A stretch of 64,000 nucleotides of DNA from Klebsiella variicola. GTDB lineage: Bacteria; Pseudomonadota; Gammaproteobacteria; Enterobacterales; Enterobacteriaceae. How positions within the stretch are numbered: position 1 is the stretch's first letter; each line of letters begins with the position of its first letter. Positions 16,770 to 30,356 of this stretch are shown here, piece after piece. The DNA is taken from assembly GCF_000828055.2 (NCBI RefSeq), contig NZ_CP010523.2, forward strand, positions 2,542,001-2,606,000, given 5' to 3'. The translations under genes were made by a program, and so were the position numbers. The notes beneath the pieces are model-generated. The model made no database searches, was not told where the DNA came from, and worked only from the letters and a program-made list of their open reading frames with translations.

Positions 16770-17651
16770 ATGGATATTAAGCAACTCAAGTATTTGATCG
16801 CGCTCGATCAGACGCGCCATTTTGGCCAGGCGGCGGCGGCCTGCCATATTACTCAGCCGACCCTCTCCATGCGCATTCGTAATCTGGAAGAGGAGCTGAA
16901 CCTGACGCTTATTCAGCGCGGCCAGCGCTTTGAGGGGTTTACCCCGGAAGGTGAGCGGATCCTGGCCTGGGCGCGGGCGGTGCTGGCTGCCCATGATGGT
17001 CTGGCGGCAGAGGCGGCGATCTGTCGCGGGCAGATGGTCGGTCAGCTGCGGGTCGGCATGGTGCCGCTGGCGAGCCTGAACCCGATGCAGCTGATTAAAC
17101 CGCTGGCGGAGAAATACCCGGCGCTGCAGTTCAGCCTGCTGTCGATGACCTCGGAGCAGATTATCGATGGCGTCAGCCGTAACCAGTTGGATCTGGGCAT
17201 TTGCTATCTGCAGCATCTGGACCAGCGCCTGTTTAAGGTCGCCCGGTTGCCGCAAACCCGGATGGGGCTCCTGCATGATAAACGCCATTTCGACTTCAGC
17301 GGTGCGACGCCGGGGTGGGAGGCGCTGGCGACGTTGCCCCTCGGTTTTCTGACCAAGGGAATGTACTACCGGGAATCCATTGAAATCAGCTTTAAGGCTA
17401 AAGGGCTAACGCCGAAGTATGTTTTTGAAAGCGATTCGACGTTTCAGATTATCCAGGCGGTGCAGGCGGGGATCTGCTGCGCGATTATGCCGCTCAACAA
17501 CGGCCTCGAAGCGCTGAGCGATAATCTTGACATTCTGCCGATCGCCGAAACCCAGGTCGATTCACAGCTGGCGCTCATTATGCGCCAGCAGGAGCCGGTA
17601 TCAACCCTGGCGGAAAAATGCTTCGCCGAGGCGCAGGGGATTTTTGGCTGA
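16770..17651 (+). CDS. LysR-family transcriptional regulator
   Basis: A 293-residue LysR protein starting MDIKQLKYLIAL. The HTH is in the first 60 residues (FGQAAAACHITQPTLSMRIRNLEEEL); the effector domain follows (GQLRVGMVPLASLNPMQLIKPLAEKYP, LDLGICYLQH, GICCAIMPLNNGLE). GGAAAGAGA precedes the ATG at 16770. In related genomes such regulators sit next to FdhF/YdeP-type oxidoreductases, which suggests control of ydeP (inference). The MFS gene is convergent, 20 bp away. Confidence 0.87.
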   Translation: MDIKQLKYLIALDQTRHFGQAAAACHITQPTLSMRIRNLEEELNLTLIQRGQRFEGFTPEGERILAWARAVLAAHDGLAAEAAICRGQMVGQLRVGMVPLASLNPMQLIKPLAEKYPALQFSLLSMTSEQIIDGVSRNQLDLGICYLQHLDQRLFKVARLPQTRMGLLHDKRHFDFSGATPGWEALATLPLGFLTKGMYYRESIEISFKAKGLTPKYVFESDSTFQIIQAVQAGICCAIMPLNNGLEALSDNLDILPIAETQVDSQLALIMRQQEPVSTLAEKCFAEAQGIFG

Positions 17652-17671
17652 GGCCAGTCCCTGCGACAACC

Positions 17672-19078
17672 TCAGATATTCTCCAGTCGAATGCCCCGCG
17701 TTCTGGGGCCGAAGATCCCTACCGACAGCATCACCATCAGCATACTGACGACGATAAAGCTAATCACCCCCGGCGTGCCGGCGTATTGCAGAATAATGCC
17801 GATCAGGATGCTGGTCACCGCGGTGGAGAGCCGGCTGAACGAGTAGCAGAAGCCGACGGCGCGGGCGCGAATATGGGTCGGGAAGACCTCGGCCTGGTAG
17901 GCGTGGTAGCTGATGGTCAGCCAGGCGTTGGACCAGGTGATCATAAACCCGCAGATCACCAGCAGAATCGGGCTGTTTTGCAGGGCGAACAGGGTCCCGA
18001 AGATGACAGTCATCAGCGCGGAGAGGACAATTTGCCATTTGTTCTCAAAGCGATGCACGAAGCGGGTACAGAACAGGCAGCCCAGCGGATAGGCGAGGGT
18101 GATAAAGAAGGCGTACAGCAGACTGTGAGTGATGCTGGCCCCCTGACCGGAGAGCAGCGCCGGCAGCCAGTTGCCAAAGCCGAAGAAGCCGATCGCCTGG
18201 AAGAAGTTCATCACCATCAGCATCAGGGTGCGCTGCCGATACTGCGGCGCCCAGATTTCGCGGAAGGTGCCGCGTTTGACGACGCTCTGTGCCGCATGCG
18301 CATGCTTCGGCGACGGCGTCACGCCACAGCGGGCTTCCATCTCACTCATCACCGCATGCGCGTCATCATGCCGCCCTTTGCTTTCCAGCCAGCGCGCTGA
18401 CTCCGGCAGCTTTTTGCGGATAAACCAGATCGCCAGCGAGAACAGCGCGCCAAAGATGATCACCCAGCGCCAGCCGCTGAGGCCGAAGAGGGTGGTTGGC
18501 ACCAGCATCCAGGACATCAGCGCCACCGCCGGAACCGACAGGAACTGGATGAAGAAAGCGAAAGCAAACGCTTTATTGCGCAGATGGGTTGGCATCCATT
18601 CGCTGAGATAGGTGTCAATGGTCACCAGCTCAATACCGAGGCCGATCCCCACCAGAAAGCGGAAAAAGATCACCCCTTCCGCGCTGCTCTGCGTCGCCAT
18701 CAGCAGCGAAAAGAGGCCGTACCAGGCGAGCGCCACCATAAACGTCAGACGTCGCCCCAGCCTGTCCGCCAGCGGCGCCAACAGACTGGCGCCAATAAAC
18801 AGCCCCATAAAGGTGGCGGAGGCAAAAGCCGCCTGATCGGCAATCCCGAATATCCCCGCCTGCCCGGTGTGGAAAATCCCGTCGGCCAGCAGCCCTGCGC
18901 TGATATACCCGGTCTGGAACAGGTCGTAGAGCTCGAAGAAGCCACCGAGGGAGAGCAGGGTGATAAACGACCATAAACCGAAGGAGGCGGGCAGCGCATC
19001 AATGCGTCCGGTTAAGCTGGCGTGCGGTTGTCCTGGCGAGGCATAAGGCGCGCCGCCGAGAACCTGGGTGGTAGACAT
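17672..19078 (-). CDS. MFS transporter (metabolite:H+ symporter type)
   Basis: 468 residues, 12 predicted spans with a long central cytosolic loop. The N-terminal half carries GGFFELYDLFQTGYIS, the MFS signature LADRLGRRLTF after helix 2 and FLVGIGLGIELVTIDTYLSEWMPTHLRN; the C-terminal half carries SYHAYQAEVFPTHIRARAVG. These patterns are those of the sugar/aromatic-acid:proton symporter families. GAGGAA is 9 nt before the ATG at 19078. It is a single-gene unit facing the LysR gene. Substrate not predictable from sequence. Confidence 0.85.
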   Translation of the reverse strand: MSTTQVLGGAPYASPGQPHASLTGRIDALPASFGLWSFITLLSLGGFFELYDLFQTGYISAGLLADGIFHTGQAGIFGIADQAAFASATFMGLFIGASLLAPLADRLGRRLTFMVALAWYGLFSLLMATQSSAEGVIFFRFLVGIGLGIELVTIDTYLSEWMPTHLRNKAFAFAFFIQFLSVPAVALMSWMLVPTTLFGLSGWRWVIIFGALFSLAIWFIRKKLPESARWLESKGRHDDAHAVMSEMEARCGVTPSPKHAHAAQSVVKRGTFREIWAPQYRQRTLMLMVMNFFQAIGFFGFGNWLPALLSGQGASITHSLLYAFFITLAYPLGCLFCTRFVHRFENKWQIVLSALMTVIFGTLFALQNSPILLVICGFMITWSNAWLTISYHAYQAEVFPTHIRARAVGFCYSFSRLSTAVTSILIGIILQYAGTPGVISFIVVSMLMVMLSVGIFGPRTRGIRLENI

Positions 19079-19340
19079 GGTGTTGTATTCCTCAGGATGA
19101 ATGGTTTGCCTGCTAATGTTAATTGATTGTTAATAGTTTTATATTTTTAATCCTACGCGTTAGCTGCAATCTTTAGCGCAAGATATCGCGATACACCATG
19201 AAAAATGAGATTCATGCTAGTTTTCGCCGCATGCCAGGCGAAGAATTGAAGTAAATCACCGCGGACGGTATTTCCCGTTGTGCGATTCGCCAACCCGCAG
19301 GAAAGCGGCTAGAATGGCCTCCTCGCAGGAGGTTATAAGA

Positions 19341-20402
19341 ATGTTAAAAGAGGGATGTATGGCGTCGTATTCAGATCAGCCAGAGATGGCGACTGAGTTT
19401 CGCTTTACCCGTGTGATGGCCGAGCAGGCGGCGCGGGCGCGTCTGACGCTCGATGACGATCAGCTGTCGCTGATCGCTCGCCTGGATGCTCTGGGCCAGC
19501 AGCTGTTGTCCGCGGCTGGTACGCCGCAGGGGCTGTACGTCTGGGGGCGGACCGGGCGGGGGAAAAGTTTTATCCTCGACCACTTTTTTGCCAGCCTGCC
19601 GCTCGCCGCCCGGCGGCGGGTCCATTTTCATCACTTCTTCCGCGAGCTACATCAGCGGCTGAATGCTCCCGGCGCGCCCGACCTGCAGGCGGTGATGAGG
19701 CAGATGACTTCCGGCTGTCGCCTGCTGTGCTTCGACGAATTTCATCTTCACGACCCTGGCGACGCGATGCTGATCAAGGTCTTACTGGAGCATCTCTTTC
19801 AGCGCGGCATTGTGCTGTTGGCGACGTCAAACTATCCACCGGAGATGCTGCTGCCCAATCCGCTGTATCACGATCGTTTTTTACCGTCGATCGCGCTGAT
19901 CCGCGCCCACCTGGCGGTCGTCGCGCTGAACGGTGAGGAGGATTATCGCCAGCGTCATCTGAGCGTCGATAATGCCTTCTGCAGCGGGCGGATGTGGGTT
20001 AATCCGAATGCACAACAGCGTCAGCTGTATGACCTGCCGTCGCTGTCTGCCGAACCGGTTTCGCTGACGGTAGGTTATCGCACCCTGCTGGCTACCACGG
20101 CGTCATCCACTCTGCTCCACTTCACCTTTGCCCAACTCTGTCAGGCCGCCACGGCGGTGATGGACTATCTGATGCTCAGCGAAAGCTATACGGTCTGGTT
20201 ACTGGATGAGGTGCCGCCGCTGGCTACGGTGGGGCAAGCGGCCCAGCAGCGCTTTATCAACGTGATCGATGTGCTGTATGAAAAGCAGATCCGCCTGCTG
20301 CTGGTAACCTGCTGCGATCTGGAGACGCTGGTGGCCGGGGTGGAACTGGAGGATATTCAGCGTACGCGGAGTCGCCTGCAACAGTTGCCGCGGGCGGTAT
20401 AA
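19341..20402 (+). CDS. AFG1/ZapE-like AAA ATPase
   Basis: 353 residues of the AFG1 (ZapE) family. The P-loop is GRTGRGKS (69-76) and the Walker B LLCFDEFH contains Asp132 and Glu133; ILLATSNYPPE acts as sensor 1. ZapE of E. coli binds the Z-ring; mitochondrial AFG1/LACE1 handles damaged membrane proteins. The sequence differs from canonical ZapE (N-terminus, GRTGRGKS for GGVGRGKT), so it is probably a second copy beside a housekeeping zapE elsewhere. AGGAGG 8 nt before 19341 fixes the start. Monocistronic, convergent with katG. Confidence 0.85.
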   Translation: MLKEGCMASYSDQPEMATEFRFTRVMAEQAARARLTLDDDQLSLIARLDALGQQLLSAAGTPQGLYVWGRTGRGKSFILDHFFASLPLAARRRVHFHHFFRELHQRLNAPGAPDLQAVMRQMTSGCRLLCFDEFHLHDPGDAMLIKVLLEHLFQRGIVLLATSNYPPEMLLPNPLYHDRFLPSIALIRAHLAVVALNGEEDYRQRHLSVDNAFCSGRMWVNPNAQQRQLYDLPSLSAEPVSLTVGYRTLLATTASSTLLHFTFAQLCQAATAVMDYLMLSESYTVWLLDEVPPLATVGQAAQQRFINVIDVLYEKQIRLLLVTCCDLETLVAGVELEDIQRTRSRLQQLPRAV

Positions 20403-20430
20403 GCAAAACGCCCCGGCGGGTGCCGGGGCG
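20403..20430 (-). terminator. rho-independent terminator of katG
   Basis: A perfect 9-bp stem CGCCCCGGC (20409-20417) / GCCGGGGCG (20422-20430) with a 4-nt loop. Read on the minus strand it is followed by GTTTTGC, so it ends katG transcripts; it can also act on the convergent ATPase gene. Confidence 0.75.
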
Positions 20431-20436
20431 GGGAGA

Positions 20437-23052
<2,616 letters not shown>

Positions 23053-23685
23053 ATGCCTGAATTCGCTTCATTAATGGCCTTTGCCGCGGTGGCGCTGGGG
23101 TTGGTGTTAACCCCAGGCCCCAACATGATGTATCTCACTTCGCGTTCGATTTGCCAGGGAAAACGCGCTGGCTTTATCTCCCTTGCCGGCGTGGCCGTGG
23201 GATTTTTCTTCTATATGTTGTGTGCCGCTTTCGGCATCACCGCGTTGGTTTTCGCGGTTCCATACGCCTACGATGCCTTGCGTTTATGCGGGGTCGCTTA
23301 TTTGCTCTATCTGGCGTGGCAGGCGATCAAACCGGGAGGGCGGCCGATATTTGCGGTGCGCGACTTACCCGCGGACAGTGGGCGTAAGCTGTTTCTGATG
23401 GGATTCCTCACCAGCCTGGCGAACCCCAAAGTTGCCATCCTGTATCTGTCCCTGCTGCCGCAGTTTATCACTCCCGGACTCGGCAGCGTGCTCAGTCAGT
23501 CGTTAATATTAGGCTGTACCCAGGTGATCATCAGCGTGGCGGTGAACGGCATGATTATCTTGCTGGCCGGGCAGGTGGCGTTATTTCTTGGTCGGCGGCC
23601 GGGCTGGCAACAATTTCAACGCTGGCTGATGGCGACGGTACTGGCGGGAATGGCGGTTAAGATCGCTTTTGAGGCCAGAAAATAA
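23053..23685 (+). CDS. LysE/RhtB family amino-acid exporter
   Basis: 210 residues with five to six membrane spans. The family signature LVLTPGPNMMYLTSRS is near residue 20 and GFLTSLANPKVAILYLSLLPQF near 118. Members export amino acids such as homoserine, threonine or leucine using the proton gradient. GGAG lies 8 nt before the ATG. Single gene; no adjacent LysR/AsnC regulator. Substrate unknown. Confidence 0.88.
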   Translation: MPEFASLMAFAAVALGLVLTPGPNMMYLTSRSICQGKRAGFISLAGVAVGFFFYMLCAAFGITALVFAVPYAYDALRLCGVAYLLYLAWQAIKPGGRPIFAVRDLPADSGRKLFLMGFLTSLANPKVAILYLSLLPQFITPGLGSVLSQSLILGCTQVIISVAVNGMIILLAGQVALFLGRRPGWQQFQRWLMATVLAGMAVKIAFEARK

Positions 23686-23747
23686 GCGGGTTGATCGTGT
23701 AAACAGATGCCAGCCGTCCCCGTTGCTGGCTAACCTCGCACTCTGAT

Positions 23748-23775
23748 GCCTTTCTCCTGCACAGAAAGGCTTCCC
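23748..23775 (+). terminator. hairpin after the LysE gene
   Basis: Perfect arms GCCTTTCT (23748-23755) and AGAAAGGC (23763-23770) with a 7-nt loop, followed by TTCCC. A plausible, weak terminator. Confidence 0.45.
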
Positions 23776-23906
23776 ACGCTCTAACATGCTGAAACATTTC
23801 TGCCAGATCATTAGCAACCTTTCAGTAGGGCTGGCGCCGCGATAAGGCTATGCTTCCCGGCCGTTACGCTGTTGGCTTTTCTTGTGATTCAGGTGATGTA
23901 CCGCTA

Positions 23907-25817
23907 ATGCCCCTTTTGAGAGATGAAATTCGCGACCACTCCGCGGAAGAGATGCTGTTTATCCGCCGGGCCGCAATTGCTTTTCTGCTGGTGGTGGTCT
24001 GCTTTGGCGTGCTGATCGTCAACCTCTACCATCTGCAGGTGGAGCAGCATGATTTCTACCAGACCCGATCGAACCAGAACGACATTAAGATGCTGCCCAT
24101 TGCCCCCAGCCGCGGGCTGATATTCGATCGCAATGGCATTCCGCTGGTGCAGAACATTACCCTGTATCGCCTGCAGGTGATCCCGAGCAAAATTCCCGAT
24201 ATGACCGCGCTGCTGCAAAGCCTGACGCCGATCGTCGACCTGACGCCGGATGACATCGCCAGCTTCCGCGACGATATGCACCACAACAGCCGCTATAAAG
24301 CGGTGACGCTGAAGTCCGACCTCAGCGACGTGGAGGTGGCGCGCTTCGCGGTTAACGAATTCCGTTTCCCCGGCGTGACGGTGGAGAGCTATCAGCAGCG
24401 CGAATACCCGTACGGCGCCGAGCTGGCGCACGTGGTGGGCTATGTGTCGAAAATTAACGACAACGACCTGCAGCGGCTGGCGAAAGACGGCGAAGAGGAG
24501 AACTATGCTGCCGACCACAATATCGGCAAGCAGGGGATCGAGGGCTATTACGAAAAAGCGCTCCACGGCACCACTGGTTATCAGGAAGTGGAGGTCGATA
24601 ACCACGGCCGGGTGGTGCGTCTGCTGAAAGAGGTACCGCCGGTGGCCGGGAAAAACCTCTATCTGACCCTCGACCTGCACCTGCAGCAGTATATTGAGTC
24701 GGTGCTGAAGGGGCAGCGCGCGGCGGTGGTGGTGGTCGATCCCCGGGATGGCGGCGTGCTGGCGATGGTCTCCAGCCCCAGCTACGATCCTAATCCGTTC
24801 GTCAAAGGCATCGGCTATCAGGCCTATAAATCGCTGCTCGATAATCCGGACCGGCCGCTGATCAACCGTGTTACTCAGGGGCTGTATCCCCCGGCCTCGA
24901 CGGTGAAGCCCTATATGGCGCTGTCGGCGCTCTCCGCAGGGGTCATCACCCCGAACACCACCTTCTTCGGCGCGCCGACGTGGACGCTGCCGGGCACGCA
25001 ACGCCGCTACCGCGACTGGCTGAAGACCGGCCACGGGATGCTCAACGTGACCAAAGCCATCGAAGAGTCGGCTGACACCTTTTTCTATCAGGTCGCTTTC
25101 GAGATGGGCATTGACCGGATCCATGAGTGGCTGAGCAAGTTTGGTTACGGCCAGTCCACCGGCATCGACCTTAATGAGGAGTATGCCGGCGTACTGCCCA
25201 GCCGGGAGTGGAAACAGCGGGTGCATAAAAAGCCCTGGTATCAGGGGGACACCATCTCGGTCGGCATCGGCCAGGGGTACTGGATCGCCACGCCCATTCA
25301 GATGGTGAAGGCGCTCACCACCCTGCTGAATAATGGCAAGGTGCAGGATCCGCATCTGCTCTATTCGATGAAGCAGGGCAACCATGTGGAACGTTATCAG
25401 CAGCCGGCGAACCTGCCGCAGGTGGGCGATCCGAAATCGCCGTACTGGGGCATTGTGCGCAACGGCATGTATGGGATGGCGAATCTGCCCAACGGCACCG
25501 GCTACAAGCTGTTCCATACCGCGCCGTACCAGATCGCGGCGAAGTCCGGCACCTCGCAGGTGTTCAGCCTGAAGCAAAACCAGACCTATAACGCCAAAAT
25601 GATCCCGGTGCGTCTGCGCGACCATATCTTCTATACCCTGTTTGCCCCTTATCAGCATCCGAAGGTGGCGATGGCGCTGATCCTGGAGAACGGCGGCGGG
25701 GATGGGGTGGTGGCCGGACCGACGGCGCGCGCCATTCTGGACCACATCTTTGTTCCGCAGCAGGCGTCATCCGCGGCGGCTGACGTGCCGCAGCGTGACA
25801 GCGCCGATGCCCAGTAA
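23907..25817 (+). CDS. penicillin-binding protein 2 paralogue (class B transpeptidase)
   Basis: 636 residues. One N-terminal membrane anchor (about 18-41), the pedestal/dimerisation domain with SRGLIFDRNG (68-77), and a transpeptidase domain with catalytic Ser331 in STVK (331-334), the SAD box (388-390) and KSGT (546-549). It crosslinks peptidoglycan in the periplasm. The housekeeping mrdA gene sits with rodA and the lipoprotein/ybeB cluster; neither is here, so this is a second PBP2. Salmonella has comparable alternative enzymes (PBP2-SAL, PBP3-SAL) that take over at acidic pH. The ATG at 23907 is chosen from an AGGTGATG box and homology; the ORF extends to 23850. Confidence 0.9.
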   Translation: MPLLRDEIRDHSAEEMLFIRRAAIAFLLVVVCFGVLIVNLYHLQVEQHDFYQTRSNQNDIKMLPIAPSRGLIFDRNGIPLVQNITLYRLQVIPSKIPDMTALLQSLTPIVDLTPDDIASFRDDMHHNSRYKAVTLKSDLSDVEVARFAVNEFRFPGVTVESYQQREYPYGAELAHVVGYVSKINDNDLQRLAKDGEEENYAADHNIGKQGIEGYYEKALHGTTGYQEVEVDNHGRVVRLLKEVPPVAGKNLYLTLDLHLQQYIESVLKGQRAAVVVVDPRDGGVLAMVSSPSYDPNPFVKGIGYQAYKSLLDNPDRPLINRVTQGLYPPASTVKPYMALSALSAGVITPNTTFFGAPTWTLPGTQRRYRDWLKTGHGMLNVTKAIEESADTFFYQVAFEMGIDRIHEWLSKFGYGQSTGIDLNEEYAGVLPSREWKQRVHKKPWYQGDTISVGIGQGYWIATPIQMVKALTTLLNNGKVQDPHLLYSMKQGNHVERYQQPANLPQVGDPKSPYWGIVRNGMYGMANLPNGTGYKLFHTAPYQIAAKSGTSQVFSLKQNQTYNAKMIPVRLRDHIFYTLFAPYQHPKVAMALILENGGGDGVVAGPTARAILDHIFVPQQASSAAADVPQRDSADAQ

Positions 25818-25928
25818 GCGGCTGGACTTATTCCGGACGCGCATCGTTCATAGATATTGGTTATTTGTCCCGCGGCTTTCCGGGCGGCATAGTGATGGCA
25901 GGAACATGACCCGGAGCGAGGAGGAAGG

Positions 25929-26678
25929 GTGACACGTAACCGATTATTGCTGGTTCAGACCGGCACGCCGCCGGCAGCCATCCGCGAGGAGCATGGCGAT
26001 CTGCCGCACTGGTTCCGTACGCTGCTGGCGCCGTGGCAGGCGCAGCTGACCGCGGTGCGGGTCTTTGAAGATGAACCGCTGCCGGCGCCGGATCGCCAGA
26101 CCGTGGCGGTTCTCACCGGTTCGTGGGCAATGGTGTCCGATCGCCTGGCATGGAGCGAACGGACCGCCGACTGGATCCGTCAGGCGGTGGCTATCGGCAT
26201 GCCGCTGTTCGGCGTCTGCTATGGTCATCAACTGATGGCCCATGCGCTGGGCGGTGAGGTGGCTTACCATCCTGCCGGGCGGGAAAGCGGCAGCAAAACG
26301 ATTGCGCTTTCGCCGTGGGGTGTCGATGACCCGCTGCTGAGCGGCCTGCCAGCGACATTCCCCGCGCATTTGAGCCATTTGCAAACCGTGACCCGTTTGC
26401 CGGAGGGGGCTACTGTGCTGGCCGCATCCTCCCACGATCCCCACCAGATTGTGCGCTACGGGCCGCAGGCGGTCTCCACGCAGTTTCACCCGGAATTCAC
26501 CGCGCCGATTGCCCGCTCGCTGATCCGCTACCGGGAGGCGGTGCTGCAGGCGGAAGGCATCGACCCACAACAGTTACACGACGAGGTCCAGGAGAGCCCG
26601 CAGGCCGCGGCGATCCTCACCCGCTTCGTCAGCGACTTTCTGACCCCGGATGCCCCGGCCATTAACTCCCTGTCGTGA
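25929..26678 (+). CDS. class I glutamine amidotransferase
   Basis: 249 residues, a stand-alone type 1 amidotransferase domain. The triad is visible: nucleophile Cys97 (GVCYGHQ), His187 and Glu189 (QFHPEF). Such proteins release ammonia from glutamine, or in the YfeJ/PuuD-like branch hydrolyse gamma-glutamyl bonds. The GTG start has a GGAGGAAGG box just upstream. The final 17 bp overlap the 3' end of pqqF on the other strand. Partner synthase unknown. Confidence 0.87.
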   Translation: MTRNRLLLVQTGTPPAAIREEHGDLPHWFRTLLAPWQAQLTAVRVFEDEPLPAPDRQTVAVLTGSWAMVSDRLAWSERTADWIRQAVAIGMPLFGVCYGHQLMAHALGGEVAYHPAGRESGSKTIALSPWGVDDPLLSGLPATFPAHLSHLQTVTRLPEGATVLAASSHDPHQIVRYGPQAVSTQFHPEFTAPIARSLIRYREAVLQAEGIDPQQLHDEVQESPQAAAILTRFVSDFLTPDAPAINSLS

Positions 26679-28946
26679 ACAGCACTCGCCAGCGGCGACG
26701 CCGGCGGGTCATCTCACGCCACAGGGCGACCACCTCTTCAACGCGCAGCGCGTCAGCCGCCTGCGGCGTCACCCCCGGCAAGTTATACTCCTGGCGCAGC
26801 GCGTCCAGGGCGCGCACCTTCGGCGGTACCCGGGTGCGAGCCTGAGCGGCCAGCTGCTGCTGTAACAACCTGAAGGTCGCCTCATCCATGGGGTCCAGCT
26901 GGCGCAGAAAGGTTTTACAGCAGCGGAGGAGTTCTCCGGGACGGCGTTCCGGGGACTGGAGCGCCATCAGCAGCCCATCGCGATCGGCAACGCGCTGATA
27001 GCGGCAGCTCACCACATAGCCTATCTGCTGCTCCACCCGCAGGTGCTGGAAAAACGGCGGCTCGCAGAACTGCGCCAGCACCCGCAGGGCCGCCAATGAA
27101 GCGCCTTCCGGCAGCGGAAGAAAGACCAGTAGCGCCGTGTCGCCCCGGGGATAAGCCAGCCGCTCGACGCCGCCGCGGCAGGGGGCCGGAGCGGGCATCG
27201 GCGGATTAACCGGGACGGTAAGCCGGCTCAGCTGACGCGCTACCCACTGCGCATCTTTCGCGCTGCCGCCAATCAGGGCCGCCAGCCAACCTTCCTGGTG
27301 CGCTGACGTACCCAGCCGTTCGGGGAGCTGGGCCATGAGATGACGGATCGCAATACTCTCCGGCGGTGGGGGCAGCGGGGCGACCGGGAGCGCGAGATGC
27401 CGCACGATGGCCTGCAGAATCGCCTCCGGCCGTTGGCCGGACGCAGGCAACTGCAGGATCAGCTGCCAGCTACCGTCGAACAGATGCCACTCGCCGTGTC
27501 CCCCGGCATGGCGCAGGGCGGCAAGCAATGGACGCAGCTGTTCCCTGCGCGCCAGCCCTTCGGCCGGCGTGGGCGAGCAGTAGAAGGGCGGTCGCAGCAG
27601 GAGCGTCGGCGGCTCTTCCGGTGACGGGAGGTGACGCAGTGGCGCGGCTTCCGCCGGGCTTTCGGCCACGAGCTCGCCAGCGGCCTGCGGATAAAAAGCG
27701 AATGCCAGCGCCGGGTCAGAGACCGGACGTGGCGACCAGCGGCTGAGCGGCAGGCTAAAGCCCTGGGTGGCTACCGTTGCTCCGGGGGGCTGCGTCTGGC
27801 AGGCCAGGCTGACCGTGGGGGCGGCCAGCAGGGCGGCGCAAAAATCGGCGAACCCGGTGGGCGGCGCCCCGGGGGCAAAGCCGAATGCCCGCTGGCGCAG
27901 CTGATCGAGGGGCGACAGCGCCTGAAAACGGCGCCGGGACAGCTGATAGTAGTGTTGCTGCTGCACAGGCGTCGTCTGCTGTAGCGCCTGCAACCAGTGG
28001 GTTATCTGCCGGTCGACCTGTTCCGGCCGGTCGCTGGCGAAAATCAGCGCCAGCCAGCCGAAGTGCTGATCCTGATACAGCCAGTTCAGCGCCACGTCCT
28101 CGGCCATCCCGTGCTGGCGCAGGCCGGCCATCAAGCTACCGGGGGCTTCATCCAGCAAAAACTCGCGCAATAACGTGACATTGTCACTTAAGGCGATCAG
28201 CGGGCAGCGCCACAGCGCGGGCTGGCTGGAGACGGCCAGCTGCAGTTCAGGGGGCTCGCCCAGAGTGAGCGGCGGCGCTGGCGGCGGTGCCTCGCCCGGG
28301 GCAAGCCCGGTGGCGAAACGGGTCGCCAGTTCGCCGAGCACCTCCAGCGACTGCGGCCCCTGCAGCCAGAGTTGCATCCGGCGGGCGACGTAGTGGCTGC
28401 GGTGAAAGTCACGTAAGGCCGCCTGTAGCGCGAGGAAATCCTCCCCCAGCGACCCGGCGTCGCCGACCTGAAAGCGGCGAAACGCCGCTGGCGCGATGGC
28501 GGAGTGACGCACGGCGGCTTCCCGTCGCGACAACTCATGCTGTTGGATCAGGCGGTTTTCGGCGTCGATAACCGCGACTTCGCGTTGAATATCGTCCCTG
28601 AGCAGCAGCGGCGCCTGCAGCATCTCCTGCAGGCGCGCGACGCCGTCAGCCAGGCCCTCGGCGGCGACCTCGAAAAAGAAAGCGCTGTGGCGGGCCAGGG
28701 TGGTGGCATTCACATCCCCTGCCTGGCGCTGCACCCAGCCCATTAGCCGTTCATCTTTGCGGTAGCGCTCACCGCCGTAAAACAGCAGGTGTTCCAGCAG
28801 GTGCGCCAGACCGGGGAAGCACGACGGTTCATGGTGGCTGCCGGCGGCAACCCGCACCAGGGCCGCCGCGCGATCGGCCTGCGGCTGATGAACCAGGGTA
28901 GCCTGCAGGCCGCCCGGCAGAGTGACAGTGCGGGTCGCCAGCGTCA

Positions 28947-28947
<1 letters not shown>
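26662..28947 (-). CDS. pqqF: PQQ biosynthesis peptidase PqqF
   Basis: 761 residues, an M16 (pitrilysin-family) zinc protease. The inverted zinc motif HLLEH is at 49-53, with Glu130 (VIDAEN) as third ligand. PqqF cuts the crosslinked PqqA peptide to free the Glu-Tyr precursor. The catalytic half is N-terminal and the C-terminal half is a degenerate repeat, as usual. Its ATG overlaps the pqqE stop (TAATG), so it is translationally coupled as the last gene of the operon. The 3' end overlaps the convergent amidotransferase gene by 17 bp. Confidence 0.95.
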
Positions 28948-30354
<1,407 letters not shown>

Positions 30355-30356
30355 GA

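Noticed and set aside
23904-25745. 613-residue ORF on the minus strand opposite the PBP2 gene
   Set aside because: G+C-rich codon shadow of a well-supported gene; no ribosome-binding site, no domain.
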